Shown: positions 51,459 through 63,542 of the stretch, piece by piece
Layout of the letters: every line of letters begins with the position of its first letter
Position numbering within the stretch: the first letter of the stretch is position 1
Assembly: GCA_006937955.1 (NCBI GenBank)
Contig: SSNP01000059.1
Location: forward strand, 2,047,993 to 2,111,992
Direction: 5' to 3'
Length of the DNA stretch: 64,000 nt
From: Pachypanchax playfairii
Lineage: Eukaryota; Chordata; Actinopteri; Cyprinodontiformes; Aplocheilidae
The notes under the pieces: model-generated
Database searches by the model: none
Told to the model about the DNA's origin: nothing
What the model saw: the letters and a program-made list of their open reading frames with translations, nothing else
Translations under genes and position numbers: made by a program

Positions 51459-52058
51459 AATTGAACAAAGGTAAGAGGTGAACTGCCAGAGGTTAATAAT
51501 AATGGTAAAGTTATCCCAAAATTATGTTCTTGCAACTCTCATGACACTTTTTTCACTCCTGTCCTGCTGCATACTCTTCATAATTGTTCACTACACACAA
51601 AACATAAATCCAAACTATACCAGAACTACCTCAGGAACCTTGACAACCCCATCAAGCTGGTTTGGGATGAACTGGACAGAAAAGTAAAAACAAATCCACC
51701 TACAAACGCCATTACATTTATGGAACCTTCTGCAACAGATATAGGATGAAATTTCAAAAGAATATTTGATTTGTGTTGTAGAAAGAATGCCCCTGCAAGA
51801 GGTGGCTACTTTGATGAAACAGAAGTTTAGGAAACATTTTGGATTCCATGATTTCTTTAAACTCAAGTTGCTTATTTGTACTATACTTTAATTTCAGGGT
51901 GTTAGTGTATTTTCTTGCAGTTTTTTAATAATCGCCAACACAGCTACAAGCTTAGAAGAACTCACAATCATGTCCTGCTAACGCTGCAATCTAAACTTTA
52001 TGTATCTAAATATTATGTTCGCACAATATAGTGTAAGAGTAACCATAATACATACATA

Positions 52059-52777
52059 ATATAGTAGGCAATAATATGTTTAAGATGAGCAAGTTGAAAG
52101 CATTACCCCACATAAAGACCACTTTTACAGCAGCACAAAAATATTCTGAGACAGAATATTAAAACAAAATAATGGGGACTTCATCTCGCTTATCATCAGA
52201 ATAAAATACTTTCATTTTTCATGTCACTACTTTAGGTGTATGTGTATTCTCCACATCTTTAAAGTTGTCATTTATGTTTCTATAAAAGCACATTCTCAGT
52301 ATGTCTCTGCAAACTTTTTAACAAAGGCTGACAAAGGTGCCGCTTTTAATCTGACAAGCTGTTTTGTAGGATGGAAGGAGAAAAGAGAGAAAAGCATTTG
52401 CAGTTTGAAGTAACAATAAATGTTCAAAATCCTGCCTGATCCTCATCAGACATCTCTATATAATGACAAAATAAGTGATGCGTGCCATCTAATGGTAAAA
52501 AACTTTAAAAGATCTCAACTGTACATTTAAAGTTAAATATTCCTCCAACTTTAAGTTTAGATGTCTCACATCAGAAAATGAACCATTGATTAACAGCATC
52601 TTTTATTGTGTTGCAATTTATTCAACTAATATCAGTCAAAAACTATTCAGCAATAAAAACGGTTGAAGAGTGTTGATGACTTGACCACACCTGTGTGGCT
52701 TATATAGCTTACTTCTTCACGTATTTTCAAATATGCAGGAAAAGCTAATGGATCAAAGCAATGAGAAGTTACTATTT
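52059..52777. repeat. Left copy of a 0.73-kb tandem duplication
   Basis: Starts ATATAGTAGGCAATAATATG and ends GAGAAGTTACTATTT, immediately before a lone N at 52778. Recurs at 52787-53513 with only a few base changes and one insertion of about 8 bp near 53045. Confidence 0.95.
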
Positions 52778-52786
52778 NACACATCT

Positions 52787-53513
52787 ATATAGTAGGCAAT
52801 AATATGTTTAAGATGAGCAAGTTGAAAGCATTACCCCACATAAAGACCACTTTTACAGCAGCACAAAAATATTCTGAGACAGAATATTAAAACAAAATAA
52901 TGGGGACCTCATCTCGCTTATCATCAGAATAAAATACTTTCATTTTTCATGTCACTACTTTAGGTGTATGTGTATTCTCCACATCTTTAAAGTTGTCATT
53001 TATGTTTCTATAAAAGCACATTCTCAGTATGTCTCTGCAAACTTTTCAACTTTTTAACAAAGGCTGACAAAGATGCCGCTTTTAATCTGACAAGCTGTTT
53101 TGTAGGATGGAAGGAGAAAAGAGAGAAAAGCATTTGCAGTTTGAAGTAACAATAAATGTTCAAAATCCTGCCTGATCCTCATCAGACATCTCTATATAAT
53201 GACAAAATAAGTGATGCGTGCCATCTAATGGTAAAAAACTTTAAAAGATCTCAACTGTACATTTAAAGTTAAATATTCCTCCAACTTTAAGTTTAGATGT
53301 CTCACATCAGAAAATGAACCATTGATTAACAGCATCTTTTATTGTGTTGCAATTTATTCAACTAATATCAGTCAAAAACTATTCAGCAATAAAAACGGTT
53401 GAAGAGTGTTGGTGACTTGACCACACCTGTGTGGCTTATATAGCTTACTTCTTCACGTATTTTCAAATATGCAGGAAAAGCTAATGGATCAAAGCAATGA
53501 GAAGTTACTATTT
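52787..53513. repeat. Right copy of the 0.73-kb tandem duplication
   Basis: Near-identical to 52059-52777. The intervening single N suggests two overlapping contigs or haplotypes placed side by side. Confidence 0.95.
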
Positions 53514-54479
53514 TTCATATAATCTAAACTGGAAAATGTTTAATTCTATTTTAAATAGAAAAGACATGGGGTCCATAGTCATGACCTGCCATTTTCTAGC
53601 CTTATAATGTAAATTATCAGAGTCAAACTTAAGACCACTAATGATCCAACACATAATGTTCATGACTTCACTAATGAGGGCCACTCTGGACCCTGATATT
53701 TAAATCCTTTTATTTCAGAGCTCCGGTTCAACATACACAATAAAAACATTTTAAATATATTCCCAATTATAATCCACATAAAAGCAAATCCTATGCTTGA
53801 ATTGTCAGAAAGTATGGAATGATTACCATGTGGAAGAGTTTCTGCTTGGTATAACAGTGCTAATTGTGTAATAATTCGAAATATCACTTACTCCACTGAA
53901 CGGAAGCCATTTCTGAGGGTTAATTAGTAGTCAGCCTATAACTTATTATTAGTGCAAACCACAGCAAAAGCTTAATTAACTTTGATTCTTAGTCCCTTGG
54001 AATTTGGACTCACAATGCTACAGTGATGCTGATGTAGGAATAAATGTTAAAAGTGGCTATGAGCCATTTCTTCACTGAAGGTAGTAACTGCCTAATGCTC
54101 ACAGATTCACACATAACAATGCGTCAGATAAGAAAAGAGTTGACAGTCTCACAGCTTCACAGGTCATCGGTACATAATCGCAACACTCACCACTAAAAGA
54201 TCTTGTGTTTTTACTTTGTTTTCAGACTTTTTCCTTTCATTCATTTCTTCCATTTTTCCCTATTTCACTGGGTTTCCTTCAACCCTTAGGGCTGCAGGCA
54301 GTGACAGGAAAGAGAGCAGTGTCCCTCATTTCAAAGTTAATAACTTTTTAATTTAATTGCTTAAGCTCACTGTGCCCTCAATATTTAGTTTTCTTTTTTC
54401 CAGCCTCCCCTTCATTGTCATTCAGTGCTGGAGCTCCATTTTACCACACAGCTTCCAGATCGAGAGGGGAGGGTGTATT

Positions 54480-54514
54480 AGAGAGAAAAAGAGAGAGAGA
54501 GAGAGAGAGAGAGA
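54480..54514. repeat. (GA)n microsatellite
   Basis: GAGA dinucleotide run with an AAA interruption at its left end. Confidence 0.95.
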
Positions 54515-55279
54515 GGATGGACTGGTGGCATGAGCGACAGACAAACCATTTTAATGGATGACTGAACAAATTAAATTTGAATTTATACAGCAGCTTTCAT
54601 CTTTTGCCTGATTATTGGAAAAAAGAGCTTTACAAACTTGACAACAGAGCTCCCTTTGAAGTAAGCTATTACTTTAGAAGAAAAAAAATCCAAATGCCAT
54701 GTTACAAGGTGAACGTTGTTTATTTCACATAAAAATCTCATTTGGCAATAAAACGCAGCCCATTAGATCACAGCTAGAACAAACAACACTATATTTATTC
54801 ATCCATTTCCAAATTTGGGTGTGTTTTTCAATTTCATTTTTATTTAATTCTGTTTTAACCTCTGCAAATGGAACCAAGTTAGGTTTTTAAAGCATCACAT
54901 GAAGAGTGTGACTCACTATATTGAATATGTACTCTGAAAGCTGTAACACCAGTGGCAAATCTGCAGTTGAATTAAAATGCTAATAAAACAGTCTGGATGC
55001 AATTTCTGTTTTAAGCTTAAAGAAATATGTATAGATCGGCATTTGCAATACATATTTATTAATATATACGGAATGGCACACCAACATCTCACATAGAGCA
55101 ACACAGAACTTTTTCATGCTCAGTTGACAATCTGGATGTACAATGTAAAGTTTAACTGCCTGGATAAGTTCAGTTCTGCTTTTAGTACAAGAGAAAAGTT
55201 TATCTGTTCTAGATTTTATCTGAGAGTAAAATATTTCAGAATGCACATGTTTTTGGTGGTTAGGTCTCAGCAGGTCTAA

Positions 55280-55917
55280 TGGTGCGTTCACACCGGCCCA
55301 ACCGTCAACGTCAGAAGCGGCAAGTTTATATGTAAAGTCTATGGTGGAGTGCGTCAGACAGACGGCTCTGCGGCGCTTTGTGAGCGTTATGAGCGTCAAC
55401 TTTTCAGGCTTTTCGAGCGTTTCAGGCGCTGACGCTTAAAACGCTTGAAAAGCTCGAAACGCAGAAAGTTCAGCTAGTTGAACTTTTGACGCTCTTGAAG
55501 CGGCATGTCAACCAATCAGAGCGTCTCAGCGTAGTGACGTACCTGAATGAAACAGGAAGTCTTCAAACAGGGCGCGGGACAGACGGAAGTAGCGCTGGAA
55601 GCTAACCTCATCCATATGTAGCTCCTGCAGCAAATGGTTTAACTCCTCAAACTCAGAACACATCTGAAGAATGGGGTGTATCCACAAACGGCGTAAATAA
55701 AGCCAAGCCACTCTCTCTATATGATCCGCCATAGCTCAGAACATCCGATAACAAAGGAAGCCCCGCCTACGCGCTCTATTTAACGGTCAAGCGTTACGAG
55801 CTTCAACGCCTATGCGCTCCGACTGGCAGGCCTTACAAGCTTCAACTTTCAAACGTCAAACTTGGAGCGTTATGAGCGTTGCCTGTTGCTGACAAAGTGG
55901 CCGCTGTGAACGCACCA
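55280..55917 (-). mobile_element. PIF/Harbinger non-autonomous element 1
   Basis: Inverted ends TGGTGCGTTCACACCGG and CCGCTGTGAACGCACCA, with trinucleotides TAA and TTA outside. PIF/Harbinger elements use 3-bp TWA targets, though here the two triplets differ. Subterminal zones are dense in AACGC/GCGTT motifs and small palindromes. The minus strand carries a transposase N-terminal remnant (55526-55732). It is related to the elements at 58993, 59721 and 63543. Confidence 0.85.
55526..55732 (-). pseudogene. PIF/Harbinger transposase N-terminal remnant
   Basis: A 68-residue minus-strand frame starts MADHIERVAWLYLRRLWIHP and includes HLLQELHMDEVSFQRYFRLS. The RRLWIHP, LLQEL and FQRYFRLS order matches the N-terminal part of PIF/Harbinger (HARBI1-like) transposases ahead of the DDE nuclease domain, which is missing. 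Compared with the copy at 63725, about 14 residues after WLYL are deleted in frame. A full protein would be about 350 to 400 residues, so this cannot be active. Confidence 0.8.
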
Positions 55918-57534
55918 TTAGTGAGGTCTTCCGGCACAATATTAAACCTGCAGTGGGCTCCCCATTACTGTATGTTTGATAAACAGGTCCACCATTGTTT
56001 GGATTAAGCATGAAACCTCTATAGCAAGAACATAGCAGTTTATATTTGTGGTAAAATTGTGTCAAAGTTCAGTCATGCTCTAACAGATGATTGGTGCCCA
56101 ACTGTTTTTCCCAGAGCCCCCCCCCCTTCTTAGAAGGCAGAAAAGTCAAGCACTCCTCTGAACCGGTGCATGTGTGCTCACACATGCTGCATGTATACAA
56201 ATATAGAATGAACAATTTCATCATTTATCATTTTTTTATCATGACTATAGTTTAAAAATGATTCATTTTATAGAAATTAACTGCCACTGTGGTCTTTCAT
56301 CTACTCAGAGAGGAGATGTCACGATGAAGCTGGTTTCAGATTTCTGTTTATACAATGACAACAAGCTTGAAACTTGAAAACAGGTAGGTTCATCACAGAT
56401 TAGGTGTTGTGTGACCGCTGTGATTGAAATATAAATGGAAAAATGCAGCACGTAGAAATGTTAGCAAGAAGGGAATTAATTTCCTCCCTATAACATTTTG
56501 ACATTTTGGAGTGTCAAAACACAGGCAGAGTCTCCATCCTTTTCATTTTACAAGTAGCTCCCATTAAACAAAATCCTCACAATTTAGTCAGTTTGTTGAC
56601 ATTATTTTAGTAGAAATGTCAACAAAAGTCTAATATTTCACCCGTTATGCTAAAAAACCTGCTGCGATTACATCCTCAATAATTACAAAATTAGTCAGTT
56701 CAAGATTTCTTAAATTAAAAACTAAAGTCTGTTTTGTGTGTTGTTTGTTTTAACAATGACTAATCACTGATTACACTGATTATACTTTGTTTTTAACTAA
56801 AGTTCCTCTTGTACAAGAGCACTTTGGGATGCATGACACTGATTTCATGTCACTAAATCACAAGGAGGAACTAAACTTTAGACAGCTCAACATCTACAAC
56901 ATGAGAGGAAACCAGCTCAACAATGGAACTACAGTAGAAATCATTCATGCAGGTGTCAGGGGGGCATTTTATCCTTTATTACAATTGGGTAGATGTATGA
57001 AAATGATGAAATTACAGCCAATGGCACCTGATTGCCCTCCCATCTCATAACACACAGATGGGTAGTCAGGAGCATTTGACATAAGCTGTTATTGCATAGA
57101 GTGCAGCCTTTTAAATGTGAAAGGTTATTCGAAGGGAACATATTTAAAATATATGACATGGAACAATAAAAATAGTTTCTTTGCAAGTAACATGAAAGTA
57201 ATTGACTTAGAGATGGTAAAGAGGATTTTGTCCCGAATGAGAAGCTCAATGGCTGTTTGTCGTTTTTCAAGCAGTGCATGTGTTTTAGCCCCGCCCCCCC
57301 TTCCCCCAACGTAAGAAACGCTTCTGTTAGAATTGTGAATTTGCGTAGGAGTACCCTTGTTTATTTACTATCAGCATCGCTGGAGTTTTTTGTGGAACTA
57401 CTACAACTTTGTTTCTTCAAACATCTCAGAGTCATCAATAGTAAAAGGCTGATTACAGTTTTCAGTCTGAAAGCTCCGTTGCGGAGTCGGCCAGCATAAT
57501 CTGGTCCAGAAACTTTACTACTGAAGACCTAGTA

Positions 57535-58370
57535 ACAAGAGCGGACTTTACCAGTTACAGTGTTTGTGTTCAGATAGACAGGAGATGTTCTGGGAAAGCT
57601 GGAGGGGTGTGGGTGGCGGTGGGGAAACGGGAACGCTGAAAACGCACACATTGAAGACGTATCTCACGTGTATGGCAATGTATAAGAACATGTGATTTCC
57701 CCCAGACCACAACACTCTTAGCTCTGCCCGCTAATCAGGCTGATTAGCCTCCAGCCCTGCTGATCACCTGAACCAGGCTAAGGGAAGTCTCCGCTGCTCC
57801 TCGCTCAGTCCTTGTTCCTGCGTTCCCAAAAAGAGCTCCAGATCTTCTCAGATCATTTGCCTTTGATCCTCGTTTAGAGACTGATCCGATCTCAACGCCG
57901 TCCACTGATCCTGCTCATCATCCTGAAGTAAGCTCACGCTGTGCCGGCGCAATGCACCAGCCTCCTTGCTGGCTCTTGTCCCATTCCTACGCCTGCGTTT
58001 GAGTTGTGCAAATGAAGACTGTTTGGTACACACGATCCAGCCTGCAGTGTGTCTTGACAGGCAGGAGGATGGTGCGAGGAGGATGGAGCAGGGCGCCGGA
58101 GCAGTGTGAGCTTACTTCAAGAGCCAGGTGGTGTCTCCATTGGGGACTGGAACTGGAGCGAGCAGATAGAGTGGAGAAGCTGGAGTGGGATGATGAGCAG
58201 GATTAGTGGATGGCGGTGAGATTCGCATCAGTCTCTGAATAAGGATCAAAAGCAAATGATGAAAAGATCATAAGCTCTTGTCGTAGGAACAACGACTGAG
58301 CGAGGAGCAGGTGAGACCTGAGACGAGCACAGTGAGTAGTTCCAAGTACACCTGGCTGCAGCTCCCACTG
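57535..58370. repeat. Interspersed repeat with long internal inverted arms
   Basis: Shares its block order with 25365-25960. The segment from AGATCTTCTCAGATCATTTG (about 57840) to CTGATCCTGCTCATCATCC is repeated in inverted, imperfect form at about 58185-58275 (GATGATGAGCAGGATTAGTG to AAATGATGAAAAGATC). The middle contains a second mirrored pair around the GCCGGCGC/GCGCCGG motifs. The result is a foldback-like layout. No transposase is present. Confidence 0.6.
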
Positions 58371-58601
58371 CACGAAGCTTAACAATGCCCTCCCCCCCAA
58401 CTTTCCTTGCTGTGTGAAAGCAGCCGAAAGGCAATTCTCCAGAAAAAAAAGGTGTGTCTGAAAATACAACTCTAGTGAAAGACCAGATCGACTTGTCCGC
58501 AAATATTCCCAAGCATCTGTCTGAAAACAGCTTTAATGTACCCAGGGAGGGATTTTACAGAAGTTTCTAGATGCTTTAGGAGAAGTAGTGTTAGCTAAAT
58601 G

Positions 58602-59707
58602 CAGTGTGCAATTTGTCGGGGGGGGGATGGGGGGGATTTACACCCCCTCTGCTTTTGATGTCCCCCCTCTGGTCCTTTACTTTTTATCCCTGGGGGGATA
58701 AGTTATTTTTGTTCTTCTTTCTCGTCCAACCATACTTGCCATCCCTCCCAATTTAACTGAGAGAATCACGATTTTTAATGCTCTCCCGGGACCATCATTC
58801 TCCTGAATTTCTCCCGGTTTCCACCTGAATAACAATATTGTTAAACTGTCCGTCACCAGGCGCTGTTTCTGGCCGGACAATAATAACGGGTACACCTTGA
58901 AGTCACCACCATCTGTTGCACAGATACTGCTAGTTCTTACATTATTACTGTGGACTGTTATTTTGTCAAATAACTAAGAACCGTGTGTTTAAAGATGCGT
59001 TCACACCGGCCCAACCGTCAACGTCAGAAACATCAAGTTTACATCAGAGTCTCTGTGTTGCTTTGTGAGCGTTAGCAGCGTCAACTTTCAAAGCTTTTCA
59101 AGCGTTTCAGACGTTGAAGCTTGAAACGCCATCATCGCAGAAGTTCAGCTAGCTGAACTTTTGACAATCTTGAAGCAGCATGCCAACCAATCAGAGCGTC
59201 TCATCGTAGTACGTCACTGCACGTAACCTGAATGAAACAGAAAGTCTTCAAACTGGGCGCGGGACAGACGGAAGTAGCGCTGGAAGCAAACTTCATCCAT
59301 ATGTAGTTCCTGGAGCAAATGGTTTAACTCCTCAAACTCAGAACACATCTGAAGAATGTGGTGTATCTACAAACAGAGTAAATAAAGCCAAGCTACTCTC
59401 TCTATATGATCCGCCATAGCTCAGAACATCCGATAACAAAGGAAGCCCCGCCTACGCGCTCTTTTTAATGGTCAGGAATTACAAGCTTCAACGCCTATGT
59501 GTTCTAACTGGCAGGTGTTACAAGCTTCAACTTTAGAGCTTCAAACTTGAAGCGTTGTGACATTGCTTGATGTTTACAAAGCGGCCGGTGTGAACGCACC
59601 ATAATGTATGTATGTGCGACCAACCACCTCCCCAGCCACAGTTCTTTTGGACAGTTTGAAGGTGAACCCCCCTAACCCCCTCTGCTTTTTTCACAAATTG
59701 CACACTG
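58602..59707. mobile_element. hAT element carrying an inserted Harbinger element
   Basis: 15-bp perfect inverted ends CAGTGTGCAATTTGT and ACAAATTGCACACTG, flanked by identical 8-bp target duplications GCTAAATG (58594-58601 and 59708-59715). The interior has a G-run region and the CTCCCGG-rich segment known from a fish hAT repeat. Subtracting the Harbinger insertion at 58993-59601 and its duplicated TAA leaves about 494 bp. It is non-autonomous. Confidence 0.9.
58993..59601 (-). mobile_element. PIF/Harbinger non-autonomous element 2 (nested in hAT)
   Basis: 609 bp with ends AGATGCGTTCACACCGGC and GCCGGTGTGAACGCACCA, and a matching target duplication TAA on both sides (58990-58992 and 59602-59604). 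It carries a decayed version of the transposase N-terminal remnant on the minus strand around 59240-59430, with no long frame left. Confidence 0.9.
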
Positions 59708-59720
59708 GCTAAATGCCTTA

Positions 59721-60377
59721 AGGTGCATTCACACCGGCCCAACCATCAACTTCATAAGCGGCAAGTTTATATGTAAAGTCTATGGTGGACGGGCGTCAGA
59801 CAGACGTCAACGGCTCTGCGTCGCTTTGTGAGCATTATGATTGGCAACTTTCCAAGCTTTTCTAGCGTTTCAGGCGTTGACGCTTGAAAAGCTAGAAAAG
59901 CTCAAAGTTCAGCTAGCTGAACTTTTGACGCTCTTAACGCTCTTGAAGCGGCATGTCAACCAATCAGAGCGTCTCATCGTAGTGATGTAAGACGTCACAG
60001 CACGTAGCCGGGAAGAAGCGGGATCAACCAAAATGGAAAACGTAGCTCCTGGAGCAAATGGTTAAACTCACCAAACTCAGAACGCATTTGAAGAATGGGG
60101 TGTATCCACAAACGGCGCTGATGCACCCAACGTCGACGTTGTCTAGATCTATGAAGTAAATAAATCCAAGCCACTGTCTCAATATGATCCGCAATAGCTC
60201 CGAACATCCGATAACAAAGGAAGCCCCGCCTTCGTGCTCTTTTTCGGTCAGGCTTTACGAGCTTTAACGCCTATGCGCTCTGACTGGCAGGCGTTATGAG
60301 CTTCAACTTCAAACGTCAAATTTGGAGTGTTATCAGCGTTGCTTGACGTTGACAAAGTTGCCGGTGTGAATGCACCA
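59721..60377 (-). mobile_element. PIF/Harbinger non-autonomous element 3
   Basis: 657 bp with ends AGGTGCATTCACACCGGCC and GCCGGTGTGAATGCACCA, and a target duplication TTA (59718-59720 and 60378-60380). It lies 5 bp beyond the right target duplication of the neighbouring hAT element. It carries the transposase remnant at 59995-60207. Confidence 0.9.
59995..60207 (-). pseudogene. PIF/Harbinger transposase N-terminal remnant
   Basis: A minus-strand frame of 70 codons contains ADHIETVAWIYLLHRSRQRR then RWVHQRRLWIHPILQMRSEF and GEFNHLLQEL. This is the conserved N-terminal region of PIF/Harbinger transposases. It then diverges into unrelated sequence, and the DDE domain is absent. It keeps the RSRQRRR segment that the copy at 55526 has lost. 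The start used in the frame is upstream of the MADHIE start seen in other copies, because that Met is changed to Ile. Confidence 0.8.
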
Positions 60378-60817
60378 TTACAGAGCTACAGAGGTGACCA
60401 CTTAATTTAAGCAGATACATGAAAATGTAAAATTAAACACTCTGGGAGGTTAAAACTGTCAAATCCAGTTCAGGATAGTTGCCAATGCAAAAAAACTTGT
60501 AATGCAACAACTGAGTTTTACCAAAAACAAATACCAATAAGATGTTTTCTATATTTATAAACAAATATCCAAAGGTTTAATGAGCCATAGTTTTGTTTCT
60601 ACAATAACACAGATTAGACAAATAAATAAAACAGTCAAGGTCATTCTATAAGATTCCAGTTCAATAGCAGTTTATGAGACTTAATAAACGTGAATTGGCC
60701 AATACCACTAGTTTCTGTCTACTTCAGTCACTTGATTCTTTATTTTTTTGGCATCTGAGGGTTCAAGTATAGAGAAAATAAAGCTTTCAATCAGAGTCAC
60801 TTATATGTAGGGACGTA

Positions 60818-62048
60818 CACTCACCGGCCACTTTATTAGGTACACCTGTCCAACTGCTCATTAACACTTAATTTCTAATCAGCCAATCACATGGCGGCAA
60901 TTCAGTGCATTTAGGCATGTACACATGGTCAAGACAATCTCCTGCAGTTCAAACCGAGCATCAGTATGGGGAAGAAAGGTGATTTGAGTGACTTTGAACG
61001 TGGCATGGTTGTTGGTGCCAGAATGGCTGGTCGGAGTATTTCAGAAACTGCTGATCTACTGGGATTTTCACGCACAACCATCTCTAGGGTTTACAGAGAA
61101 TGGTCCGAAAAAGAAAAAATATCCAGTGGGCGGCAGTTCTGTGGGCGGAAAGGCCTTGTTGATGCCAGAGGTCAGAGGAGAATGGCCAGACTGGTTCGAG
61201 CTGATAGAAAGGCAACAGTGACTCAAATAACCACTCGTTACAACCAAGGTAGGCAGAAGAGCATCTCTGAACGCAGTGCAACGCACAGTACGTCCAACTT
61301 TGAGGCAGATGGGCTACAGCAGCAGAAGACCACGCCGGGTGCCACTCCTTTCAGCTAAGAACAGGAAACTGAGGCTACAATTTGCACAAGCTCATCGAAA
61401 TTGGACAATAGAAGATTGGAAAAACGTTACCTGGTCTGATGAGTCTCGATTTCTGCTGCGACATTCGGATGGTAGGGTCAGAATTTGGCGTCAACAACAT
61501 GAAAACATGGATCCATCCTGCCTTGTATCAACGGTTCAGGCTGGTGGTGGTGGTGTAATGGTGTGGGGAATATTTTCTTGGCACTCTTTGGGCCCCTTGG
61601 TACCAATTGAGCATCGTTACAATGCCACAGCCTATCTGAGTATTGTTGCTGACCATGTCCATCCCTTTATGACCACAATGTACCCAACTTCTGATGGCTA
61701 CTTTCAGCAGGATAATGCGCCATGTCATAAAGCTGGAATCATCTCGGACTGGTTTCTTGAACATGACAATGAGTTCACTGTACTCAAATGGCCTCCACAG
61801 TCACCAGATCTCAATCCAATAGAGCATCTTTGGGATGTGGTGGAACGGGAGATTTGCATCATGGATGTGCAGCTGACAAATCTGCGCCAACTGTGTGATG
61901 CCATCATGTCAATATGGACCAAACTCTCTGAGGAATGCTTCCAGCACCTCGTTGAATCTATGCCACGAAGAATTGAGGCAGTTCTGAAGGCAAAAGTGGG
62001 TCCAACCCGTTACTAGCATGGTGTACCTAATAAAGTGGCCGGTGAGTG
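60818..62048 (+). mobile_element. Nearly intact Tc1/mariner transposon (DD36E, Incomer-like)
   Basis: 1231 bp with 29-bp inverted ends (60818-60846 and 62020-62048, starting CACTCACCGGCCACTTTATT), flanked by TA at 60816-60817 and 62049-62050. One transposase gene runs left to right between the ends. The inverted ends are perfect complements by eye, so insertion is fairly recent. Spacing of the catalytic residues is DD36E rather than the usual DD34E of Tc1, placing it with the Incomer-type group as I know it. Confidence 0.93.
60966..62016 (+). pseudogene. Tc1/mariner DD36E transposase with one frameshift
   Basis: Starts at ATG 60966 (MGKKGDLSDFERGMVVGARM). The N-terminal part has paired-like helix-turn-helix DNA-binding sequence (SETADLLGFSRTTISRVYRE). 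The frame breaks between about 61270 and 61290. There it carries about 10 extra bases compared with the older copy at 19370-19390. The second part, to a stop at 62016, holds the catalytic triad: D in WSDESRF (codon 61438), D in FQQDNAPCH (codon 61711) and E in LNPIEHLWD (codon 61822), with 36 residues between the last two. About 350 residues would be expected in total. It cuts and pastes DNA at TA sites in the nucleus. All motifs are kept and only the frameshift disables it. Confidence 0.92.
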
Positions 62049-63150
62049 TATAGTCAATTGTCCAGACCTTTTTAGACAAAAAAAAAAAGATTGATTTTTA
62101 ACAGAGACTGTGTGAGGTCTTTCATGAAGAGGAAAAGCAACTTTCCAGCCACAGATGTCCCCTCCATATGAAAACAGTTACATTTAGACATGACAATAGA
62201 TGATGTGGCTGTGACTCAAAGGAAAACTGGATTTAAAAAAACTAAATAAAATATTATGTTTATGTAATATATACACACACCTTTATAAATTGTCAGTCAC
62301 GTCACCATATTTCCATGTCTTTCACCTGAGTGGTTCATTTGAACCACTTCATGTACATACTCCTAGTTTTGCTGTCATGTCAGATTTTTCTCATTGTTTA
62401 TTAAAGTGTTGAGTCCATGAGTCGGCCCGCACTGTGGTCCATTCACCACACACCCTGAAAATTTACATTAGGTAATATATTGAGAGCCCCGCCCCCATCT
62501 CTATGTTAAAGATTTATTGAGACAAGAAATCTTCATTTGCATTCAACCAGCTTTGATTCGTCATCAAAGAAGGTAGCTGATGTGTTTGTGTCTCTTCACA
62601 CTGCATCCACCTTTCACGTCACTCTTAAAATAGAAGATGAAGAAGTGATTTAATGAAAAAAATGATCCAATTGATTTTATTTTTTAATGAGAGAAGAGCT
62701 TGCAGTCAATTATAGGTCCTCTCATCTCGTTGTTTAAAAGGGGAGGCGGGGGGGTGAGAGGTGGAATGAATGAGGGAGGTTGTTTGCTTGGTCTGTCGAG
62801 AGATTTGCCACCCGATCCGTGTATTCTTAGCTTATATTGATTCTGCACAGCTTTATAATCAGGGCATGGATGTAATTGAAAGGATATTGAAATACAGCAA
62901 GGAGCACAATTAGTATCAGGCTTTAACATGACTAAGGCTTCAATACTAGTCATCTATAAAACAAACTTAATGTTAAAAAAAAGGGACAAAATCACTTCAT
63001 ATTTAACTATAAAGATTGTAATGTTACACTCTTGTGCTTCCCCACTTGAGAGGGACAAATATCCACCCAGTTTAAACTGGATTCCACTCAGTCACCACAG
63101 CAATGCTTTATTTCTTGCTTTTATGTTTATTTTCAGCTTGTCAGCATGCC

Positions 63151-63539
63151 AAGTAGGGCTGGGAAATATGAACCAAAATTCATATCTTGATATTTTTCAT
63201 CTAAATCTCGATATACGATATATATCGATATAATTTTTTTTCTTCAAGTAACCAAAGAGACAATTCTAATTTACAGCCTTGAGTGCAAAATGCACTTTTA
63301 CAAACTAGCAACAGCACATTAAAACAGTTCACTAAAATTGAAATAGCTGTAAATTAAATGAAACTTTCCTAAAACAAAATGAATGAAAAATATTTTCCCA
63401 TGACTAAAACAAAAATACAGTAATGTGAAATACAAAATAAGATCCAATGAGGAAAAATAAAAACAGGTCAGTACGAGTTTAAGGCTGTTTTAAGTTTTGT
63501 CTCTACTAAAGACTTTGTCCTCTTGTTTGTAGCTCTGTT
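63151..63539. repeat. Fish repeat fragment (TAGGGCTGGGAAATATG type)
   Basis: AGTAGGGCTGGGAAATATGA followed by TCATATCTTGATATTTTTCA and ATATACGATATATATCGATA. This order is typical of a widespread fish DNA repeat. Harbinger element 4 abuts or interrupts it at 63540. Confidence 0.5.
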
Positions 63540-63542
63540 TAA

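Noticed and set aside
54980..55399. 139-codon minus-strand frame as a gene or upstream lamc3 exon
   Set aside because: No LN-domain or other domain wording. Its right part overlaps the Harbinger element starting at 55280.
56956..57309. 117-codon minus-strand frame as a gene
   Set aside because: No recognisable domain, plus-strand frames overlap it, and no splice context was seen.
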